64,000 nt of DNA from Gordonia zhenghanii (GTDB lineage: Bacteria; Actinomycetota; Actinomycetes; Mycobacteriales; Mycobacteriaceae): positions 124,001 to 188,000 of the forward strand of contig NZ_JAKKOQ010000004.1 of assembly GCF_021738965.1 (NCBI RefSeq), read 5' to 3'. Shown here in pieces: positions 1 to 7,665 of this stretch; position 1 is the first letter of the stretch; every line of letters begins with the position of its first letter. The notes below the pieces were generated by a model. That model made no database searches and was not told the DNA's origin. It was given only the letters and a program-made list of their open reading frames with translations. Made by a program: the position numbers and the translations under genes.

Positions 1-68
1 TGCTCGTCGAATGGATCGGCTGAACTGGGTTCCGGTGCGGGATATCGGCGCCGTCTGAAGTCGTAGGG

Positions 69-142
69 TGCCCCCGGCAGGATTCGAACCTGCGACCTAG
101 AGATTAGAAGGCTCTTGCTCTATCCACCTGAGCTACGGGGGC
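69..142 (-). tRNA. tRNA-Arg (anticodon TCT)
   Basis: Read on the minus strand this folds as a full cloverleaf. The seven-base acceptor arm GCCCCCG (136-142) pairs with 70-76, the anticodon loop is CTTCTAA giving anticodon TCT, and the T-loop reads TTCGAAT. The discriminator is A and no CCA is encoded. It decodes AGA, a rare codon in high-GC genomes, and lies divergent to the CopD-CtaG gene. Confidence 0.95.
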
Positions 143-177
143 ATTCGCCGTCGCGGTGGGAGCGCCGGCGAGAAGTA

Positions 178-210
178 AGTATATCGGGTCCTACGATGGA
201 CGTATGTCAA
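178..210 (-). promoter_or_regulatory. Candidate tRNA-Arg promoter
   Basis: On the minus strand a perfect TATACT (178-183) lies 35 nt upstream of the tRNA 5' end. A TTGACA sits at 205-210, but the 21-bp spacing is too long for a standard sigma-70 promoter, so only the -10 is convincing. The site overlaps the start region of the divergent membrane-protein gene. Confidence 0.45.
192..197 (+). promoter_or_regulatory. -10 hexamer TACGAT (leaderless start)
   Basis: TACGAT ends 6 nt before the ATG at 204, the spacing expected when transcription begins on the A of the start codon. No good ribosome binding site is visible for this gene, which fits a leaderless mRNA. Confidence 0.45.
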
Positions 211-2342
211 CGACGTCTGCGACGGCCGATACCGAGCCTGGTTCCGCTCATGTGATCGACCGCGACCACCTCACTGATCCGTCGGGGCCCCGACGCGTGA
301 TCGTCGCGGCGATGCTGGTCGTAGGCGCTGTTGCAGGCGCATTGGTGACAGCAGCGTCCGCGGCGACAGCGCTGCGGCTAGCAGGCGTGCCCGATGCGGG
401 CGTCCTCACCACCTACGGCGTGCCCGTCGTCACCGCCGTCGGACAGCTCAGCGCTGCGATCGGTCTCGGCGGAGCGATGTTCGCGGCGTTCTTCGTTCCG
501 CCGCAGCGCGGCGGCCACCTCGACGTCGGTGGATTCCGCGCCGTCCGGTGGACCTACGCGGCGATGCTCGTGTGGGCGCTCTGCGCGCTCGTGATGATCC
601 CGTTGACGATCTCGAACGTGAGCGGCTATCCGCTCGGTGAGACGTTGAAGCCGGACAACCTGTTCACCGCCTACGGGCAGGTCGCCGATGCGCGGTACTG
701 GTTGTGGACGGCCATCTTCGCGATTCTCGCGGCGATCGTCGCGCGCGCAGCACTCAAGTGGGGCTGGACGTTCGTCGTCCTGGGACTGGCGTTCCTGTCG
801 CTGATGCCGTCGGCGTTGGCCGGGCACTCCTCGGCGGGCGGCGGACACGACGTCGCGACCAACAGTCTGATCCTGCACATCGTCGCCGCCGCAGTGTGGA
901 CCGGCGGACTGCTCGTAGTGGTCGCCTATGCATTCGGCAACGGCCGGTGGCGAACACTCGCCGTGCGGCGCTATTCACGGGTGGCCTTCTGGTGCCTGAT
1001 CGTGGTCGGGATCAGCGGTGTCGTCAACGCGTTGGTGCGGATGCCGATCGGGCAGCTGTTCACCACCACGTACGGACTCATCGTCCTCGGAAAGGCGCTG
1101 GCGTTCGTCGTGGCGGGCGCGATCGGCGGACTGCACCGCAGGATCACCGTCGCCGAGCTCGAGGGCTCCGACGAGCCGCGTAAGTCGCTGTTCGTCCGCT
1201 TCGCCGCCGTCGAGCTGATCGTGTTCGCGATCGCGTTCGGATTCGCCGCTGGACTGTCGCGGACGCCGCCCCCGGACCTGGCGACGGCCGACGTGACACC
1301 GATGGCGTTGAAGATCGGCTACGACCTCGACGGTCCGCCGACTCTCATGCGCCTGTTGTTCGACTGGCGGTTCGATCTGATCTTCGGCACGGCGGCCCTT
1401 GTGATGGCGATCGTGTACTTGCGCGGCGTGTGGCGCCTGCATAAGCGCGGCGACGCCTGGCCGGTCGGCCGGACCGCGGCGTGGCTCCTCGGGTGCTTGA
1501 GCCTCCTGGTCGCGACCTCGTCGGGCATCGGTCGGTACTCGCCTGCACTGTTCAGCAGTCACATGATGTCGCACATGATGCTGACGATGCTCGTTCCGGT
1601 GCTGCTGGTCCTCGGTGGACCGATGACGTTGGCGCTGCGAGCGATCCCGCCCGCAGGCCGAGGTAACCCGGACGGCCCGCGTGAATGGATTCTGACCGCT
1701 CTGCACAGCAAGTTCTCGAAGCTCGTCACGCACCCGGCGATCGTCGTGATCTTCTTCGTCGGCAGTTTCTACGTGCTGTACCTGGGCGGGCTCTTCGACG
1801 TCGTCGTCGAACACCACTCCGCGCACCTGCTGATGAACATCCACTTCCTCATCAGCGGCTACCTCTTCTACTGGCTGGTGATCGGCATCGACCCGGCGCC
1901 ACGCCAGACGAGTCACGTCGCGAAGCTGGGAGTGGTGATGGGCGCGCTGCCGTTCCACGCCTTCTTCGGCGTCGCGTTGATGATGACGACGGCGCTCATC
2001 GCCGAGAAGTACTACCGCGGCCTTGAGCATCCATGGGCGCTCGACCTCGCGGCAGATCAACGAGTCGGTGGCGGCATCGCATGGGCGACGGGAGAGTTCC
2101 CGCTCGTCATCGTGATGCTCGCGCTCCTCGTCCAATGGCGCAGGCAGGACGAGAAGGTCGCCCGCCGCTTCGACCGCAAGGAAGCGCGCGACGAGGACGC
2201 CGAACTCGAGAGCTACAACGCGATGTTGCGGGAAATGAACGCGCCGACGGCTCCGGATACGGACGTGGACGCAGACGTGACCGAAGGCGAGTCGGCGACG
2301 ACGGCCCACGACGAAGTGGGGACGTCAGAAGTAGAGAAGTAG
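204..2342 (+). CDS. CopD/CtaG fusion copper-handling membrane protein
   Basis: A 712-residue polytopic membrane protein with some 15 hydrophobic segments. The N-terminal half carries the CopD-type (copper resistance D) domain, with the GHSSAGGGHD and HIVAAAVWTGG segments near residues 205-230. The C-terminal half, from about residue 385 to 650, is a CtaG (Caa3_CtaG) domain with the His/Met-rich SHMMSHMMLT motif and later H-containing helices. CopD proteins move copper across the membrane, and CtaG-type proteins serve copper delivery to cytochrome c oxidase, so the fusion probably supplies copper to the oxidase. The tail from about residue 660 is acidic and soluble. I chose ATG 204 over an in-frame GTG at 156 because a -10 hexamer lies just before it and because 156 is only 13 bp from the tRNA. 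The same fusion occurs in mycobacteria. Domain assignment is firm; the copper substrate is inferred. Confidence 0.88.
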   Translation: MSTTSATADTEPGSAHVIDRDHLTDPSGPRRVIVAAMLVVGAVAGALVTAASAATALRLAGVPDAGVLTTYGVPVVTAVGQLSAAIGLGGAMFAAFFVPPQRGGHLDVGGFRAVRWTYAAMLVWALCALVMIPLTISNVSGYPLGETLKPDNLFTAYGQVADARYWLWTAIFAILAAIVARAALKWGWTFVVLGLAFLSLMPSALAGHSSAGGGHDVATNSLILHIVAAAVWTGGLLVVVAYAFGNGRWRTLAVRRYSRVAFWCLIVVGISGVVNALVRMPIGQLFTTTYGLIVLGKALAFVVAGAIGGLHRRITVAELEGSDEPRKSLFVRFAAVELIVFAIAFGFAAGLSRTPPPDLATADVTPMALKIGYDLDGPPTLMRLLFDWRFDLIFGTAALVMAIVYLRGVWRLHKRGDAWPVGRTAAWLLGCLSLLVATSSGIGRYSPALFSSHMMSHMMLTMLVPVLLVLGGPMTLALRAIPPAGRGNPDGPREWILTALHSKFSKLVTHPAIVVIFFVGSFYVLYLGGLFDVVVEHHSAHLLMNIHFLISGYLFYWLVIGIDPAPRQTSHVAKLGVVMGALPFHAFFGVALMMTTALIAEKYYRGLEHPWALDLAADQRVGGGIAWATGEFPLVIVMLALLVQWRRQDEKVARRFDRKEARDEDAELESYNAMLREMNAPTAPDTDVDADVTEGESATTAHDEVGTSEVEK

Positions 2343-2354
2343 AGAAGGCGCTTG

Positions 2355-2753
2355 CTACGCGAGGGCGTACGGGGTCTGGAACGACCACTGGAAGTCGAGC
2401 CAGGTCTGCACCAGGCGTGCACCGGTGATCCGCTCGACACGACGATGGACGGCGGCGTCGAAGCGATTCCACACCGCGTGAGTGATGTGGCCGACACGGC
2501 GCAAGAACGCGAAGATGAACGACGTGACTCGGTGAGCCCACGCGAATTCAGTCGAGAGGGCGCCGAGGCCGAGGAAGAACGCACCCCACCCGGGGCCGGG
2601 GATCGGCAAGGGAATCATCACGAGCCCCGCCAGAAAGAGGACGGTACCGACGACGGCGACGCCGACCCGGTACAACATGTTGAGCTTGCGGTGGCTCCGG
2701 ATCGTGTAACGCTGCTTCCGGTGCCAGATCTTGATCCGCAGACGAGTGCTCAA
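2355..2753 (-). CDS. PGPGW-family small membrane protein (TIGR02611-like)
   Basis: A 132-residue protein with a basic N-terminus, then two close hydrophobic segments at about residues 28-75 enclosing the motif PIPGPGWGAFFLGLG. That motif defines the PGPGW/TIGR02611 group of actinobacterial transmembrane proteins, whose function is unknown to me. The start is TTG at 2753: the frame is closed by TGA about 10 codons upstream, no ATG or GTG lies between, and GAGAGG precedes it by 10 nt. It converges on the CopD-CtaG gene, with only 12 bp between the two stop codons and no strong hairpin there. Confidence 0.75.
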   Translation of the reverse strand: MSTRLRIKIWHRKQRYTIRSHRKLNMLYRVGVAVVGTVLFLAGLVMIPLPIPGPGWGAFFLGLGALSTEFAWAHRVTSFIFAFLRRVGHITHAVWNRFDAAVHRRVERITGARLVQTWLDFQWSFQTPYALA

Positions 2754-2898
2754 AACCGTCGACCTCTCGTAGTTCGTCCCTCATGGGTTCTTCCCTGGTG
2801 GCTTTCGCCCCGGGCTGTAGATGCAACGGACGACGACGCCGAAGCGGTTCCCAGTGTGACACATGACACTGTAATCCTGTACTCGGTGTGACCGCGTG

Positions 2899-3592
2899 TC
2901 ATTCGATCGCGCTGGTCCGATCATTGCGGTAATCGATCGGGGCGTGCCCGGTCCACCTGCGAAACGCGCGACGGAAGGCGCTCGGCTCGTAGCGTTCTCC
3001 GCATGTGAGGAGCACTCATATAGAGAAAGCCGGCGAGGTCCGTTGAATCGATCCACGGCCCGGAACTGCGGTTGGCCAGGATGCGCTCGATTCGCGATGT
3101 CAGGGTCGTCGGCGCCCCACGCGAATAGAAGAGAGATCCGGGCGCATTACGAACGAGGTCATCCATGTCGGGTTCAGTGCGGACGACGGGACGCTCGAGA
3201 AGGCTCGCGCTGAACGAAATGGACACTCTGGTCGCATGGAACGTTGCGGGGGTTCCGAATATCTGTTCGTAGTCCTTCGCGAGGTGACTTCCATCGAATG
3301 GATACTCCACCCGGATCGCTGGTATCGGCGCGTCTATCAACCATGCCGCTAGTCGTTGAACTCCCGCTGTAGCCACGAAGGCGAGGACTGGGTCGAACCG
3401 TTCAGCGATCGGGGTCTCCGCACTCAGTGTCGCGGTTCCGGATTCGACAGAAGTGCGGAGGGTCACTCCCATGGTGACCGAGATGAAATCGGTGACGCGG
3501 GTGAGCGCCGATCCCAGGTCACGGGCGTGGATCAGGGTGAGTCCGGCGAGCCTCAGGGAGCCGACGGGAAAGTCTCGCGGTCCGAATCCCAA
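2899..3592 (-). pseudogene. Decayed AraC-family regulator (arabinose-binding-type N-domain)
   Basis: Residues 1-165 or so match the AraC 'arabinose-binding/dimerisation' type of regulator (DELLGFGPRDFPVG, ARDLGSALTRVTDF), followed by the first half of the helix-turn-helix domain ending at LYMSAPHMRRTLRAE. The frame then changes and stops at 2921. In the next frame the authentic AraC C-terminus continues as YEPSAFRRAFRRWTGHAPID and ends at 2899-2901. About 35 residues between these pieces are missing. At the junction both reading frames share the sequence CGAGCCGAG (plus strand 2981-2989), as expected for a deletion between two short direct repeats. The N-terminus also lacks some 60 residues: an in-frame stop lies just upstream of codons for QALRDE, and the divergent hydrolase starts there. 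The DNA-binding domain cannot be complete, so the product is probably non-functional. Confidence 0.8.
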
Positions 3593-3633
3593 GAGTTCGT
3601 CGCGAAGGGCCTGCTCGGCACGGGGCGGGACTC

Positions 3634-4491
3634 ATGATCGTGGAGTCTCGTCGCCGCTTCGGCGACATCGATACCCGAACGCTGGCGGTGGGCGGCGGCA
3701 GCGCCACCTTCGTCCCGTTCCACGGGTTCGGTGACAGCGCGGACACCTGGCGCGGTGTTCTGACGCGTCTCGAACAGGCAGGGCATACAGCGGTCGCGTT
3801 CGACATGCCAGGCTTCGGCGTCACGCAGCCACTCACGGCCGATCCCGTCATGCCGCAATGGGACTGCTTCGTCGACGACGTCATCGACGAGTACGGCGAG
3901 GTCGCCGTCGTCGGCAACTCTCTCGGTGCAGCAGCGGCCATCCGCGCTGCTGCTCGGCGACCGGACCGGGTGAGCACTGTTGTGGCCGTCGACGACCCGT
4001 TCCTGGCCGACCATCGACCGATGAGGTTGGCGCAGTCGCGTGCGCTGGAACTGGTGGCGTGTTCGCCGATCCTCGACCGGCTGCCTCTCTCACTCGTGCA
4101 AGCACTGATTCGGGCGACGGTGCCAGGGTTGATCTACCACCGTCGCGCGCACGTCGAGCGCAGCGTCGTCGACCGGTGGGTGGCTTCGGTCGACTCATCG
4201 GCCGTTCTATGCCAGTACGCCGATCTCGTTCATCGGATAGCGTGCGAGGCGAAGGCCTGGCATCCCACGGCAGCCGTCGAGTGCCCGACCCTCGTGGTGC
4301 ACGGCGCACACGATCGGCTCATCCCCACCTCCGCGAGCGTGGCGCTTCACGCGAGGGTTCCTGGAAGCGAACTGGCTGTGCACGCGCAGGCCGGGCACTG
4401 CCCACAGTTGGAGTATCCGGACTGGCTGGCTCGGACGATGCTCGAGTTCCTGGGGCGGCAGATCGCGGGCGACCCGGAGGCGGTGTCGTGA
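3634..4491 (+). CDS. Alpha/beta-fold hydrolase
   Basis: A 285-residue alpha/beta hydrolase with the complete catalytic set: oxyanion region FHGFGDS near residue 29, nucleophile elbow GNSLG with Ser96, acid Asp227 in VHGAHDRL and base His255 in AGHCPQ. Length is normal for esterase, lipase or C-C bond hydrolase relatives, and the substrate cannot be told. Its stop codon overlaps the GTG of the acyl-CoA synthetase by 4 bp (GTGA), so the two formed an operon, with the AraC remnant divergent on the other side. The likely former role was cleavage of an ester or ring product whose acid was then activated as a CoA thioester. It is the only member of this cluster that still looks intact, so its present role is uncertain. 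Confidence 0.82.
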   Translation: MIVESRRRFGDIDTRTLAVGGGSATFVPFHGFGDSADTWRGVLTRLEQAGHTAVAFDMPGFGVTQPLTADPVMPQWDCFVDDVIDEYGEVAVVGNSLGAAAAIRAAARRPDRVSTVVAVDDPFLADHRPMRLAQSRALELVACSPILDRLPLSLVQALIRATVPGLIYHRRAHVERSVVDRWVASVDSSAVLCQYADLVHRIACEAKAWHPTAAVECPTLVVHGAHDRLIPTSASVALHARVPGSELAVHAQAGHCPQLEYPDWLARTMLEFLGRQIAGDPEAVS

Positions 4492-6124
4492 ACATCGCCG
4501 AGCGAACCCGAGGAATCGTCACTGCCGTCGGCGGTGCGACGGAACAGGTGCGTGCCGCCAACGTCATAGCGGGCTCCGGGATGGTCGACCTGGCCCGCCC
4601 GTGGTCGATGCTCGCTGCGGTCAGAGACTTTCGAACGCACGGCCCGGTCGCTGGAGCGCTCCGCATCGCGGTCCGGCGATACGGTGCGCGGACAGCGCTG
4701 GTCGATGAGGAACGGTCGGTCACCTTCACCGAACTGGACTGCAGGACCGACGACGTCGCCGCGGCGCTGGTCGCGGACGGACGCGGCTCGGGGACCACCA
4801 TCGCGGTGATGTGCCGCGATCATTGCGCGATGGTCGAAGCGATGATCGGCGCGACGAAGACCGGTGCGGGGCTTGTTCTGATGAATACCGGGATGAGCGC
4901 CGTCGAGACGCGTGAGGTCTGTCGTCGGGAACGGGTCGATCTGTTGATCCCACGACGCTGAGTTCTCTGATCGGGCGACCGATGTCGGAGCCGAGCGACT
5001 CGTCATCGGTGGGATCGACGACGGATTCGATGCGTGCATCACCCGAGGTTCACGGTCTCCGAGGGTCGGCCGACTGCCACGACCGGGTTCGTTGACCATC
5101 CTGACCGGGGGAACGACGGGGACGCCGAAGGGGGGCGCCTCGAACTGTCCGCTCACCCCTCGCTGCAGCGCAGTTCCTAGACCGCATACCGCTGCCTGCG
5201 CGCGGTACGACCATCCTTGCGGCGCCGTTGTTCCATGGAACGGGGCTCAGCCAGTTTCTCCTGTCAGTCTCTCTGGGAACGACGAACGTCCTGATGGGAA
5301 AGTTCGATCCGGAGCGGACGCTGTGGTTGATCGACGAATTCGCGTGCACGACTGTCGTACTCGTGCCCACGATGCTGAGCCGAATCCTCGCGCTCGGCGA
5401 CGATGTGCTGCACCGGTTCGACACGTCGAGCGTCTCGGTCATCTTCTGTGCCGGATCCGCGCTCCCGGTGTCCGTCGCTGCCGAGGCGACGAAGCGGTTC
5501 GGGCATGTTCTCTACAACCTGTACGGGGCGAGTGAAGTCGGGGTCGTGGCCGTGGCCACCCCGCACGATCTGGCGTGTTCGCCTGGGACCGTCGGCCGAC
5601 CGCCCGTGACCTCGGTGGTGCGACTCTATGGTTCCGACGACCGTCGTATCGACGCCGCGTATGAGACGGGGACGATCTACGTCGGCGGACTGCTGTCGTT
5701 CACGGGGTACAGCGGTGGCGGACAGAAGAAGGTCATCGACGGGTTGCTGTCGAGTGGCGACGTCGGACACTGGGACGCCGACGGCCGACTCTTCATCGAC
5801 GGCCGCGACGACGACATGATCGTCTCGGGCGGGGAGAACGTCTTTCCCGGCGAGGTCGAAGAACTGCTGTACGGCCACCCCGGTATCGCGGAAGCCGCGA
5901 TCGCGGCGGTCCCGGACGCCGACTTCGGGCAGCGACTCGCCGCATTCGTTGTGCGATCGGCGGGTGCGGATCTCGACGCAGGTGAGGTGCGTGAGTATGT
6001 GAAGGCGAATCTCGCACGGCACAAAGTGCCCAGGGACGTCGTTTTCGTCGATGCCCTGCCACGTTCGTCGGTGGGGAAGCTGCTACGTCGAGATCTTCGT
6101 GACCGCACGACCGGCAGCAGGTGA
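4488..6124 (+). pseudogene. Acyl-CoA synthetase (FadD12-like) with two frameshifts
   Basis: Three consecutive reading frames together give one AMP-forming acyl-CoA ligase of about 544 residues. Frame 1 runs from GTG 4488 (GGAGG 8 nt upstream) to VDLLI and then hits a stop at 4961. Frame 2 resumes with HDAEF and contains the AMP-binding P-loop LTGGTTGTPKG. Frame 3 resumes at TVRSPLAAAQFLDRIP and carries YNLYGASEVG, DGRDDDMIVSGGENVF and the C-terminal catalytic lysine in RSSVGKLLRRD. Each break is explained by one extra base in a homopolymer: C at 4949-4951 and G at 5130-5135. The length, 1637 bp, is 545 codons plus 2, exactly as two +1 insertions predict. The damage could be real decay, supported by the broken AraC gene beside it, or sequencing error in homopolymers. 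Confidence 0.85.
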
Positions 6125-6125
6125 A

Positions 6126-6300
6126 CTAGGGACGCTGGGCGGTCCGTTCCCTGTAGTTGTCGCCTCCGGATTCCATCATCTTCTTGATCGCGAAGTGCAT
6201 GCGGGCGAGAGAGTATATGCAAGCCCCACTGTCCGTAGACAGTGTCCTCAAAAACCCAAGCTTCTCGAATGGCCGACCACAGGCTGTGAATCTCGTCGTT
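6126..6300 (-). pseudogene. Possible C-terminal coding remnant
   Basis: On the minus strand two adjacent frames give protein-like text: EIHSLWSAIREAWVFEDTVY in one, then RMHFAIKKMMESGGDNYRE in another, ending in TAG at 6126-6128. The composition looks like a genuine protein end and unlike the Arg/Pro-rich shadows common in this genome. No start, no recognisable family and a frame change between the parts suggest a relic of a gene that once converged on the acyl-CoA synthetase. The claim is weak and rests on composition only. Confidence 0.25.
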
Positions 6301-6479
6301 CGATGATCCTCAGATCCGCAACGGAAACAGATTCAGGCAATCGTAAAGCAAACATCGTGGAATGTGCACCAGGTGGTGGCCTGGTTCCGGTGCTGGCGCT
6401 CGTGGATCGACAAGTGGCTATTGGCGAGTGGTGTTCTCATGGATCGGTCTCGTCGTTCGCGGTGTGGGTGGGCGTGGAC
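6129..6479. other. Stretch without a confirmed gene
   Basis: About 350 bp, more AT-rich than its surroundings, between the acyl-CoA synthetase relic and the secreted protein. Apart from the possible minus-strand remnant it holds only a short inverted repeat, ACTGTC (6228-6233) with GACAGT (6238-6243). The open frames across it have no start-site support and no recognisable domain. Confidence 0.5.
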
Positions 6480-6512
6480 GTGCCCCGCATCTCGATATGA
6501 AATGCGGGGCAC
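6480..6512 (-). terminator. Hairpin terminator after the secreted protein gene
   Basis: A perfect 11-bp inverted repeat, GTGCCCCGCAT (6480-6490) and ATGCGGGGCAC (6502-6512), with an 11-nt loop, lies 39 nt past the stop of the minus-strand secreted protein. There is no T-run, so intrinsic termination would be of the U-less type. Confidence 0.55.
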
Positions 6513-6551
6513 AGTTCTAGGGACAGGTTCGGGTGAACCGTCTGTTGGTGA

Positions 6552-6962
6552 CTACGGCCAGTACTGGGCGATGGTGATCGGCCTGTCTGGTCGGCTGGTG
6601 TGGATACCGATGCCAGCGCGCCCGCCCCGGTGCGCTGCGGCCTCGTTGACCAGGCGTTGCGGGGTCGTGTAGATCATCTTCTTGTCCTTGCCGGGCACGG
6701 CGACCGGCTGGTACACAGAATCGGGCTCTACTGAGACCGTGCTGTGCTGGCGGACGACGGGTTGGTTCAGGAAGTTTGCAAGTCCCATGTGGGCGGCTTG
6801 CTTGGTTTCACTGGCGGTGAGCCAGATCATGACGTAGTTCCGGCTCTGGACTACCTGCACCGCACCGGCTTCTCCCGCAGACGCGCTCGTGGCGGTGACC
6901 CCGAGTGTTCCGATGGCTGCCGCGGCGCATGCCCCGGCGATGAATTTCTTGACTGACCCCAT
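6552..6962 (-). CDS. Small secreted protein of unknown function
   Basis: A 136-residue protein with a clear Sec signal peptide: GSVKKF, a hydrophobic stretch rich in Ala and Gly, then a cleavage region TSASAGEAG near residue 27. The mature part is about 105 residues, has no cysteine, and contains YVMIWLTASETKQAAHMGL and a basic tail ending GRAGIGIHTSRPDRPI. I do not recognise the family. The ATG at 6962 is chosen because AGAGGGGG precedes it by 6 nt and the signal peptide begins there; longer in-frame extensions lack both. It is divergent from the membrane protein at 7074, sharing a 111-bp promoter region, and is followed by a hairpin. Confidence 0.7.
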   Translation of the reverse strand: MGSVKKFIAGACAAAAIGTLGVTATSASAGEAGAVQVVQSRNYVMIWLTASETKQAAHMGLANFLNQPVVRQHSTVSVEPDSVYQPVAVPGKDKKMIYTTPQRLVNEAAAHRGGRAGIGIHTSRPDRPITIAQYWP

Positions 6963-7061
6963 GGTCGGCCCCCTCTTGATTGTGCATATGTACGCACCGT
7001 CCCCCAAAGAATCGGCGCGACCCTTACGGGTGTGGCAAACATACAGCACACATCGCTTCGG

Positions 7062-7067
7062 TAGGGT
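7062..7067 (+). promoter_or_regulatory. -10 hexamer TAGGGT (leaderless start)
   Basis: TAGGGT ends 6 nt before the GTG at 7074. It is the best promoter element in the divergent 111-bp region and selects the GTG as start. I see no good -35. Confidence 0.4.
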
Positions 7068-7073
7068 CGTTCT

Positions 7074-7517
7074 GTGATGTTTCTTACTGTCGTAATGATC
7101 GGGCGTGCGGGATGGTGGGTGTTCGTCATCGCTCAACTCATGGCAGCGCTGGCGATGCCGACTTCTGGCGTCTCTGTCCGCTACTCCGATGCGCAGGGAG
7201 TCGATGTAATCGGCGGTTCGTTCACCGACTCGAACGCCTTGACGTCGATCTCGTTCGCGGCGCTAGCTGTCACGGTGATCGCGGCACTTGTCCACGCCGT
7301 GATCGTCCGCCGCCCATCGGTCGGCATCGTCGTAGTCGCGGCACCCGTTGTCGGTGGAGCGCTGATTCTGTGGACACTCGATCATACGACAGGCGTCGAT
7401 CCGCGCGTGCCGAAAATTGCCGCGTTCGCGCTGATCCTGCTCGCTGTGGCGACTCGTGAACTCGTGGCGCACTTCTATGGCTCGCGGCGCACCGTCCACC
7501 AGGTTCGCAAGGACTGA
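7074..7517 (+). CDS. Hypothetical four-helix membrane protein
   Basis: A 147-residue protein with hydrophobic segments at about residues 9-29, 56-78, 83-100 and 113-130 and a basic tail (SRRTVHQVRKD), suggesting four transmembrane helices with a cytoplasmic C-terminus. No catalytic motif or known family is recognisable. The start is GTG 7074, with ATG 7077 as second codon; the choice rests on the -10 element 6 nt upstream, since there is no ribosome binding site. It stands alone, 148 bp upstream of ettA. Confidence 0.6.
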   Translation: MMFLTVVMIGRAGWWVFVIAQLMAALAMPTSGVSVRYSDAQGVDVIGGSFTDSNALTSISFAALAVTVIAALVHAVIVRRPSVGIVVVAAPVVGGALILWTLDHTTGVDPRVPKIAAFALILLAVATRELVAHFYGSRRTVHQVRKD

Positions 7518-7665
7518 CCGGATAGGGTGGTGGCGTCCCAGTTTCGTAGTCGAGTCCGATGCTGAAAGCGCCACCGCTCGCACTCTGCCTTGACGACGCT
7601 CACTGAATGCTTGACCTCACGAACACCCGAGAACACCATCCATGCAGGTAGGAGTATAAAACGCT

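Noticed and set aside
205..210. TTGACA as -35 of the tRNA-Arg promoter
   Set aside because: The 21-bp spacing to TATACT is outside the usual 16-19 bp, so I did not treat it as a true -35.
6051..6500. Plus-strand frame of about 150 codons after the acyl-CoA synthetase relic
   Set aside because: It starts inside the previous gene, has no ribosome site or domain, and ends inside a terminator hairpin.
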